Shown here: piece after piece, positions 57,311 through 64,000 of the stretch
Layout of the letters: every line of letters starts with the position of its first letter
Numbering within the stretch: position 1 is the stretch's first letter
NCBI GenBank assembly: GCA_014529385.2
Contig: CM043955.1
Span: 152,816,140-152,880,139, forward strand
Direction: 5' to 3'
Length of the DNA: 64,000 bases
From: Adiantum capillus-veneris
Lineage: Eukaryota > Streptophyta > Polypodiopsida > Polypodiales > Pteridaceae
Made by a program: the position numbers and the translations under genes
Notes under the pieces: generated by a model
What the model was told of the DNA's origin: nothing
Database searches by the model: none
Seen by the model: the letters and a program-made list of their open reading frames with translations, nothing else

Positions 57311-58530
57311 GTGTCCTTCTATTTTGGTTTGGAAACTGTCCAATTGGCTAGAATTCCCATATCATGAGCGTACATGGTACAAGAACAAAGAAGGGGGAGA
57401 TTCTCATGATGAACAAATGAATAAATATACAGCGACTAGCTAGATCACAAAATGGAGAAGGGAAAATCCACACAGATGGCCGATAATTTCACTGAATGCC
57501 ATAACTAATTGTGAAGAAATTTTGTGGCTGCCAAGCCGCTATAAAAGCTTGGTGTTGTCTTCCTAGATTATAGGAACCACCTGAATCATTTCATACTTGC
57601 CTTGGAGCATGTGTATGAGCATCACGTAGAAAGCACATATTCTCACTCTACTGGAGGCTCAATGCTGTCCTCAAACCCTCCAAAGTAGTGGGGACACCAT
57701 ACAAACCACTAGCCAAGGCTATTTGTATTGGAATTGATAATTATCTAATTATTACAGCTAATAGGTGGCAAATGCATTAGCAGTTATTGGACTATGCGCA
57801 AGGATAAACAGTTTATGTACATTTTATGATTTAAGTGCTCCTTATGAGCTTTGGCAATTTATGACCGGTAGGCCAGTTTGTACTCACTTTGACTATTCAA
57901 GAAATCTATAAAGTAAATACGTGCAAGAGGGAAATGGTGACTCTTGCATGAGGGGAGATTGCACCCAGTTTCTTTGTTATTCTTCTCTCCTCTCCACTCT
58001 CCTCTCCACTCTCCTCTCGTTTTGTGCCGGCGTAGCACTCTGCGCTCTAGGAGGTGCACCTGCATGTGCTCTCTCACTCTATCTCGTCCACTGTCTCTCT
58101 TTGTTCGTGTACGGCATTGCATATGCGCTATGAAATGTTCCAAGTATACAAATTAGTGCTTTTCATGCATTGCAACGTGTTATTTTGGTTGTTTTGCAGG
58201 GACACCGCGCTCTTGTTTGTAGTAGTGGTATCAGCGCTAGCAAATTGTCCTAGCAATATGGACATCACACTGACAAAGGGAATCATGATAGCAATCTTAC
58301 TTCAAAGCTAAGCTCATTTATTTGTAATATTGATTTTATTGGCCAAATTTGTTGTTTGTTTTTTTTCTTCTTAGTTTGATCCTTATATCGTTTGGTTAAG
58401 TTAGACCACCGTGATCCACAGATTACTTAGGTGTTGTGAAGGATAGTTAATTAGGATCCTCATTATAGTTAATAAATTCCTCCAGATTTACCAAATGTTA
58501 TGCATGTAACCAACCGCATGATGTCAAGGC
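57311..58530. other. Unassigned sequence
   Basis: A CTCCTCTCCACT-type short repeat lies at about 57987-58018. No gene recognised. Confidence 0.3.
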
Positions 58531-58747
58531 TAGGGACTTGCTACGCACCGTGTGCGAGCCACAAAGGCTCCTAGCACACAGTCATACAACAGACAAGCTC
58601 ACAAGGAAGAACGGTGTGTCACTCACCTTCCTGCGTAGTTGCAAATGAAGGATTCCCGCGCCCCGAAGAAGAGGGAGACGCCGCTACGCAGCGCTCAACC
58701 GCCTCGCCGCCGTCGTGCCGCCGCAACGCTCGATCGCACACACACTC

Positions 58748-58810
<63 letters not shown>

Positions 58811-59114
58811 CACACAAGGAGATGGTGAAGGAGAAGGTGGAGATGGAGCAAGAGCAGCTTCTATTGCACAATGAGAGAATGAGTGAATTTTAGGTTTAGT
58901 TGGCTTTTATATGAGCTCACCCTATTCACACTTGGGCGCCCATGCTTAGCCAACTAACCCTAGCATGTTCGTGTTAGAGTGCGCCTCTCATCGGCGATCA
59001 CTCTACCTTTCCCTATTGGACCGACAAGCCCGGTGCCTGACTCTACTTAAATAAATAATACGGTTACGGTGTCCGTCGTAGGCGATAGGGTGTCCGTGAG
59101 CCACGAGGGTTAAC
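58531..59114 (-). repeat. LTR-like segment with purine tract at its upper edge
   Basis: On the minus strand the purine-rich AGGAAGGGGGGCAA ends at 59115 and is followed by TGTTAACCCTCGTGG, the arrangement of a polypurine tract and LTR start. A TATA-like CATATAAAAGCC lies near 58903-58914 on the same strand. It includes (CT)n and (CA)n at about 58748-58815. The lower edge is not defined. Confidence 0.4.
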
Positions 59115-60717
59115 ATTGCCCCCCTTCCTGATGTAGATTCCGTCCTCGGAAGCTATTGAGTTGAATCTTGGTATGTCCATGTTGTAGAGCATCTAGATTT
59201 GAATCTGCAAGGCAAAGTCACTGTTTTAGCAAGCGGAATTATATTGCCATAAATCATGAGGGGAATGTAAAGTACATGTGGAAATGAGTAAATGCAAGAT
59301 TTATGAAATGTTAGACTGCCATTAAGGACAAATAAATTGCACTTTGAGTAAATTAATTAATCAAGAGTTTTGAGCTTATGGGTGAGTCTATCAATTAGTT
59401 AGCTATGACTAAGGTTAAAACAACTACTCTAGTACTAGCTAAGCTAAGAAGATGATCTAAATGCAAGATTCCCTAATTATGCTTTTCAGCTTTGATTAGC
59501 AAACTCGCTCTCACAACTGCAAACAAAAGCTTGAAATGTTTAACTGTAAGCTCAATGGAAGTCTTTTAATTTTTCTTTTTTTATTATTTTTATTTTTTTA
59601 ATACTTTTTTACTTTGGGTCACAATCATGTGACGTGTGTGCTTATTTTGTATGTTCGGGGTTTTTTGCTTCTCAAGGAAAAGCGCCCACACTGGGAACCT
59701 CTAGGGCTCTAGTACCATAGACAATACATGTGAGTGAAGTACCAATTCCAGCCAAGATTTCTCTTCCAGCGTAAGATTTATCATTTGTGGCACTTATGTT
59801 GTTGTTGTTTTTTTTTTTTGCTTCCATTTCCTTGGTATTCGCACTAGTGTTTTTTGTTGTTTAAGTGAGCAAGCCTTTCTCTGCCTAAAACATTCCTAAG
59901 GTCTCAAATACTCGGATAATTTTATTAGCTAGGCCTAGTGGTCAAGTAAATGAGTTAACCTAAAGTCACGGTCTCCTAATCTCCAGGCTCATCCATAAGA
60001 TTAAACTGGAGTTCAATCAACTTAAGCAAAGACAAATTTATACATCTATAATGGCAGATAACAATCATAACTATTGCACTCAAACAAAGAATGAAAAATC
60101 ATTATTAGCAATTACACATATCCACCAACATGAATCATGCAAAGTAGTACACCTGGAGGTATGGAGTGGCTCATTTCGTTGAAGCAGATGTCCTCAGCCA
60201 TGTGGATGGAGATCCATATAAGTCCTACCTAACACATCCAAAAACAGGCACTATACCTCTAGGAGGCATGTCAGTGTGAAAGTTAGCCATAGACGTATCA
60301 GCCATTGTAACTCCTCAAAATTTCTCTCACATGCAAGGCTCTCTATCAAATCCCATTCGCAAGAAAGTATAGGGTAGCATACGTAGAACACTTGAGGACA
60401 AGACAAAGGGTACCTTTCATCAAAAATAGAAGTGCATGCCTCTGGTGAAGTAGCCATTTTTGACAAGACAGATAGATTTGGTTAGGCCTTTAAAACATAA
60501 GAGTTGTTTTTGTGTGTTTCTTGAATTGACACGGTTAATTTGGACTTTATATGTAAGATCTGATAGGGTGCTCTCTTGTTGCTAGTCGCTCTTGCTCTTT
60601 ACTATTTTTGTTTTTTGTGAGTATAAGGCTATATATATACATTCCCTAAGATTGGAATTGAGAGGTCAGGGAGGAAGGTTGAGAGGGGAGCGAGTGAATG
60701 ATTGATGTTAGCAAACA
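59115..60717 (-). repeat. Putative 3' LTR region of the right-edge gypsy element
   Basis: Directly below the polyprotein stop, the minus strand has the purine tract AAGGAAGGGGGGAG (60718-60731) followed by TGTTTGCTAACATC, marking the upper LTR edge at 60717. A TATATATATAG box lies near 60631-60641. The lower edge is unclear, because the partner LTR lies outside the window. The segment may be the LTR alone or may include part of another element. Confidence 0.5.
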
Positions 60718-60738
60718 CTCCCCCCTTCCTTGGGTAGA

Positions 60739-63168
60739 TCATACCTTTTGGAATGAGGTCGTCACCTTTTGAAACCAATTGTTCCAAGTTGTTATGGGTG
60801 AAGTTTTTAACCAATAGTTTTCGACCGCCCTATGCGTTTCATCTAGTTGCAAGGGTGGTAAGGTACTCTCCCATGATTTTATTTGCAACGTTGTTGTAGG
60901 TGGTGAACTTACCCCGGGAGGTGCAAACTCTTTCGTGCTTGTATGGATATGTACAGTGGTAGGTGGAGGTTGTGTCGAAACTTCTATTTGCGTATAGGAA
61001 CTACATGAAGAGCAAGAAGCTTCATTTGATTTCCCTGTTCCTGAGCTAGGTGGAACAAATCGTTCTTTCTTTGGTACCCAAACTAGCTCTAGAGCGGGTG
61101 TGTAACATTCCATGATTTTTTCCTTTCCGTGATTTTCAATTTGTATTGGAGCCACAGGATTGGGTTTACATGGGCCAGGTGACAGGTAAGAGTACACTTT
61201 ACGTTTGGGCACCCAGATTTGATCATTTCCTTCATAGTATCCTTGGGCTTCCAATAGTCGTTTAGGAATCCAACGCAACATTTCTTTACATTTCTTGGAG
61301 TGAGTGGGACGGTTCTTACGAGGTTCCCGTTTTTTTGCATCAACCATGCTCACTACAGAAGCTTTAGGGACCCACTTGTATGTTTTCTCTGTTATATTAG
61401 GATGGTTCTTGTGTGTCTCAAGCTTTCTTTCAACTACATCAGTTGAAGCTCTAGAGAGTTGGGCTATGGGGACGTATGGTTCAACCTCCTGGACATGCAA
61501 TGTCTTGGGTTTTATTTCCTTAGGCAATATCTCAGGGACTATGGCTTGAGTGGTAGGGCTAAGAGTTGGTTTTTGCGTTGTAACACCCCCAGTCCCCCAA
61601 TCAATAGTGCATTTGGTGGCTATCATCCACGTGCGGCCTAGGTTTATATTACCCTCCATAGTTCCAGTAGGCATGACCAAAAAGTCTTGAGCTACAATTC
61701 CATTGTCATAACTGACAGAAGTGTGCCAGATTCCAAAAACCGTAGTATTTTTCTTGTTGACACCCTTGACTTGGATAATACTCTCAGATAGAGGTGGCTT
61801 CTCTAACTGACACCACACCCCATAGGATAGCAGATTATATTTAGCACCCGTGTCCAATAAGGCGTTATATAGCACTTTTCCATACGCACTATTTAACTCA
61901 ATAGGGTATCGTAGAGGGGTGTCAGAGTCCAACCAATCCTCTTCGATTTCCATGTGGAATGCATTTGTGACTCCAAGGTTAGCCTCTCGTTTTTGTCTTA
62001 TACGTTGTTGTCGCTCCTTAGCCTCATCTTCAGCTTGTATCTTGTTTAACTCGGTTTGTGCTTTGGCGGCCTTCTTTTGATGAATGGCCCATTGTTTTTC
62101 TTGGCTTAAAGGATCATAATATCTTTTGAATTTACTCCCATTGAGGAATCCAATGGTTTCAACTCCATCAAGAGTTTCCACATGAAGGGTACCTTGTGGG
62201 GTAATTTCACATACTCTATATGGTCCTTTACCAGCATATTTCAACTTTTTCTTCTCTTTACGTACTCCATACATAAGGACTTTATCACCAACTTTGATGT
62301 CCTTGTCCTTCACATGGCGATCAAACCACTTCTTTCTCCTATCCTTTTCCACAAGAGCATTTTGCCCTGCCAATTGTCTCTCTTCGTCTAGTTTTTCTAA
62401 GATATACAAACGCTCGGTTAAGGGGTTACCATTCCATCCTTCTTGCGAAGCTACCCTAAGACTAGGAATGACAAACTCCCAAAACATAACCGCTTCTTGG
62501 CCGTATACCATTTTGAATGGCGTACAATTAATAGCCACTTTATAAGCAGTACGATAAGCCCATAGAGCAGATGTCAACTTCAAATCCCAATCAGTGCGAT
62601 GAGCTTCTACCGTCTTGGTTAAAATAGAGATTAGAGTCTTGTTGGTGCTCTCGGCTTGTCCATTAGCTTGCGGGTAATAAGGTGTAGACTTATGGTGGGA
62701 TATCATAAAGGTCGTGGTAAGCTCTCTTATTACCTCATTTATAAAATGGGTACCATTATCACTAACAATTTCAAAAGGGCAACCAAATCTTGTGATAATG
62801 TTCTCAAAAAGAAACTTAGCTGTTGTCCTCGCATCAGCTTTTTGTGAAGCCTTAGCTTCAGCCCACTTTGTTACATAGTCCGTAGCAACTAGAATATATC
62901 GAGATTGAGTGTTGCGAGCTGCGGGACTAATTGGACCTACAAAGTCTAAGCCCCATTTTTCAAATGGTTGGGTTACTTTAATAGGATGTAAGGGCATTCT
63001 GTCTTTGCGCTGTGTGGTCTTGTAACGTTGGCACTCATCACACCCTTTTGTAAAAAGTGATGCATCCTTAAATAAAGTTGGCCACCAATAGCCTGATTGC
63101 AGCACCTTTCTAGCAGTCAGGTCTCCTGAAAAATGTCCTCCTGCTATGCCCATATGTGCTTCTTGCAA
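60739..63168 (-). CDS. Gypsy integrase-protease-WVPK tail polyprotein part
   Basis: 809 codons without a stop on the minus strand. Residues 5-46 form the HHCC zinc module (H5, H12, C43, C46). Residues 75, 137 and 173 are the catalytic D, D, E (GLDFVGP, VSDNGTHF, NGQAESTNK) with the usual D-35-E spacing. A GPY/F-like module follows at about 309-320 (KYAGKGPYRV), then a charged coiled-coil region (about 355-395). Residues about 420-530 form a retropepsin-like domain with DTGA at 439-442 and INLGRTWM at 508-515, placed after integrase instead of before RT. The tail has KWVPK, RWIPK, IWVPK and VWVPK at 598-602, 632-636, 651-655 and 696-700. The sequence resembles Athila/Tat-type gypsy elements. 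All integrase catalytic residues are intact. Confidence 0.85.
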   Translation of the reverse strand: MQEAHMGIAGGHFSGDLTARKVLQSGYWWPTLFKDASLFTKGCDECQRYKTTQRKDRMPLHPIKVTQPFEKWGLDFVGPISPAARNTQSRYILVATDYVTKWAEAKASQKADARTTAKFLFENIITRFGCPFEIVSDNGTHFINEVIRELTTTFMISHHKSTPYYPQANGQAESTNKTLISILTKTVEAHRTDWDLKLTSALWAYRTAYKVAINCTPFKMVYGQEAVMFWEFVIPSLRVASQEGWNGNPLTERLYILEKLDEERQLAGQNALVEKDRRKKWFDRHVKDKDIKVGDKVLMYGVRKEKKKLKYAGKGPYRVCEITPQGTLHVETLDGVETIGFLNGSKFKRYYDPLSQEKQWAIHQKKAAKAQTELNKIQAEDEAKERQQRIRQKREANLGVTNAFHMEIEEDWLDSDTPLRYPIELNSAYGKVLYNALLDTGAKYNLLSYGVWCQLEKPPLSESIIQVKGVNKKNTTVFGIWHTSVSYDNGIVAQDFLVMPTGTMEGNINLGRTWMIATKCTIDWGTGGVTTQKPTLSPTTQAIVPEILPKEIKPKTLHVQEVEPYVPIAQLSRASTDVVERKLETHKNHPNITEKTYKWVPKASVVSMVDAKKREPRKNRPTHSKKCKEMLRWIPKRLLEAQGYYEGNDQIWVPKRKVYSYLSPGPCKPNPVAPIQIENHGKEKIMECYTPALELVWVPKKERFVPPSSGTGKSNEASCSSCSSYTQIEVSTQPPPTTVHIHTSTKEFAPPGVSSPPTTTLQIKSWESTLPPLQLDETHRAVENYWLKTSPITTWNNWFQKVTTSFQKV
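61069..61374 (-). other. Tail with four W-[VI]-P-K motifs
   Basis: W599, W633, W652 and W697 each begin W-V/I-P-K. Spacers are 34, 19 and 45 residues and rich in Lys, Pro and Tyr. No named domain is known to me for this pattern in this position. Confidence 0.8.
61581..61911 (-). other. Retropepsin-like domain C-terminal to integrase
   Basis: The core reads YNALLDTGAKYNLLSYGVW, with the D-T-G-A active site followed by the usual hydrophobic stretch. About 70 residues later comes INLGRTWM, matching the I-L-G-R-x-W/P-x-L second motif. Spacing and motifs match retroviral-type aspartic proteases. In typical gypsy elements this domain lies between gag and RT. Confidence 0.75.
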
Positions 63169-63180
63169 GATATAAAAATA

Positions 63181-63999
63181 TTAATCCTCGCGGGCACAAC
63201 GCCTAAGAATATCGTCCTTGAATTCCTTGAGAAGCTCTTTGAGGACCGCCTCTTCAACTTCTGTGAGGTCTTGGGCAATAAAAACAGGTTTTGATTCTTC
63301 ACCGGGGTCGGCTAATTCTATTTCTTTAACTATTGCCGGACCATCATAGATTCCATTATTCCCATCAATAGGTATTCTTTGGGCTTTTGTGTACACAACC
63401 TTTGCTTCCCCTGTGGTGTAAGATTTGAAATGTTCTGGTGCAGGATGCAAGTCTGTGGATTCTGGTTGTGCTTTGGTTTGTGCTTCCATTTCTGCTTTCT
63501 TGTGTTGTCGAGCTAACTCTTGGTTTTGACGACTCCTTGCAGTGCGGCTCAACTTTGGCTTGTCTATGATCTCTAATTGGGCTATGTCATGGGGTCGTGG
63601 TCTACACCACATAACATTTTGGAGATATTCACCCCAATTGTCTACCAACTTTCGATGAGCATCACATGCTCCTATATAACTGAGCCATTCTGCTGAGGAT
63701 CTCTTCTTTTTTATCCTAGCACGTACATTGGCTCGATATCGACGTCTCTTAAGGTTTTTCTTTTTCTTATTTGAGACCTGCTTTTGATTTGCATTTAGAT
63801 CTGGCTCACTAAAGGAGTCCTCGTTGGTGTCCTCTTCACTCTCGGAGGAGCTATCATCGGTTGATGTGCTCGGTCCTTCCAAATGTTTTGACTCTGAACT
63901 TGCTCCACTCTCTAATTCATGAGATTCAGAATCCGTTTCACTCTGGGAGTCAGTGTCTGAGTTGTGTTGGTCAAAGTCTTCTATTGAGCTATCGGTGTC
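63181..63999 (-). CDS. Gypsy polyprotein N-terminal part, open at window edge
   Basis: The frame is open from the right edge of the window to a TAA ending at 63181, in the same frame as the integrase ORF that restarts four codons later. It has a long Ser/Asp/Glu-rich start (DTDSSIEDFDQHNSDTDSQS and so on), a basic nuclear-localisation-like block (KKKKNLKRRRYRANVRARIK), then text ending ESKPVFIAQDLTEVEEAVLK and ELLKEFKDDILRRCARED. The last part joins the usual pre-RT linker (an acidic LLKEF-type segment) directly to the ILRRC text that normally precedes the integrase zinc module. RT and RNase H are therefore missing. The true start lies outside the window. Confidence 0.75.
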   Translation of the reverse strand, partial: DTDSSIEDFDQHNSDTDSQSETDSESHELESGASSESKHLEGPSTSTDDSSSESEEDTNEDSFSEPDLNANQKQVSNKKKKNLKRRRYRANVRARIKKKRSSAEWLSYIGACDAHRKLVDNWGEYLQNVMWCRPRPHDIAQLEIIDKPKLSRTARSRQNQELARQHKKAEMEAQTKAQPESTDLHPAPEHFKSYTTGEAKVVYTKAQRIPIDGNNGIYDGPAIVKEIELADPGEESKPVFIAQDLTEVEEAVLKELLKEFKDDILRRCARED

Positions 64000-64000
64000 A

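Larger units (their letters stand above)
60739..64000 (-). mobile_element. Ty3/gypsy element (Athila/Tat-like), 3' part, running off the right edge
   Basis: Polyprotein text, purine tract and LTR start lie in the right order on the minus strand. The 5' LTR, primer site and gag would be beyond 64000. Reading frame is kept for over 1,080 codons with one stop, so this copy is younger or better conserved than the other elements here. Confidence 0.8.

Noticed and set aside
58224-58236. TGGTATCAGCGC as a primer-binding site
   Set aside because: It is not preceded by an LTR end (no CA) and no LTR or coding sequence matches in either direction.
57859-58311. Overlapping ORFs on both strands near 58 kb
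   Set aside because: Low-complexity CTCC repeats and no consistent frame. No domain.
58614-58893. Short ORF with a basic N-terminus and acidic end (KKRETPLRSAQPP ... KEKVEMEQEQL)
   Set aside because: Its middle is pure CT/CA microsatellite and it lies in an LTR-like segment on the opposite strand.

Overview
This window reads as nuclear DNA of a land plant with a large, repeat-rich genome. It contains Ty1/copia and Ty3/gypsy LTR retrotransposons, an En/Spm (CACTA) transposon of the plant TNP2 type, long inverted-repeat elements, many long (AG)n/(CT)n/(AC)n and poly-G/poly-C tracts, and one nuclear-type tRNA-Leu gene. Nothing bacterial or organellar was seen. The style (very long AG tracts, heavy nesting, decayed elements) would fit a fern or other seed-free plant, but the sequence alone does not settle the species. 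I found no intact, recognisable single-copy host protein gene.

Layout, left half. 1-607: copia reverse transcriptase fragment cut by the window edge, then decayed coding sequence to about 1.86 kb. 1903-5488: element with inverted-repeat arms of about 1.4 kb. 5790-6065: RING-like remnant. 6326-7990: 5' part of a second copia copy (LTR, primer site, gag). About 8.0-11.0 kb: gypsy-like LTR end with an Asp-tRNA primer site and a long AT-rich leader. 11.08-11.6 kb: two 268-bp tandem copies. 12-14.4 kb: decayed coding including a SWIM zinc-finger remnant. 14445-20913: gypsy element on the minus strand with both 1,035-bp LTRs. 22485-35420: CACTA transposon (TIRs, 3-bp duplication GCA, TNP2-like and second-protein remnants on the minus strand) carrying a nested copia element at 25353-29649 with its own 5-bp duplication AGTGG.

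Layout, right half. 35.4-38.6 kb: unassigned coding-like fragments and duplications. About 38.61-40.02 kb: inverted-repeat element holding four 177-bp units, each with a 48-bp GC-rich palindrome. 40448-44715: decayed LTR element with 5-bp duplication TTATC and a gypsy integrase remnant. 45341-45421: tRNA-Leu(AAG). 45997-46541: candidate host exon. 47905-50044: GC-rich short LTR element on the minus strand. 50.9-57.3 kb: large, rearranged inverted-repeat region. 58.5-60.7 kb: LTR-like sequence leading into a minus-strand gypsy polyprotein that runs off the right edge (60739-64000).

The most unusual object is that last polyprotein. Its integrase is followed in the same frame by a retropepsin-like domain (DTGA) and a tail with four WVPK-type motifs, while reverse transcriptase and RNase H are missing between the pre-RT linker and the integrase. 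Most other coding sequence is broken by frameshifts and stops, so the window is mainly a layered record of insertions. Where target duplications survive (CACTA, nested copia, the 40.4-kb LTR element, the 14.4-kb gypsy), element limits are secure to the base or nearly so.
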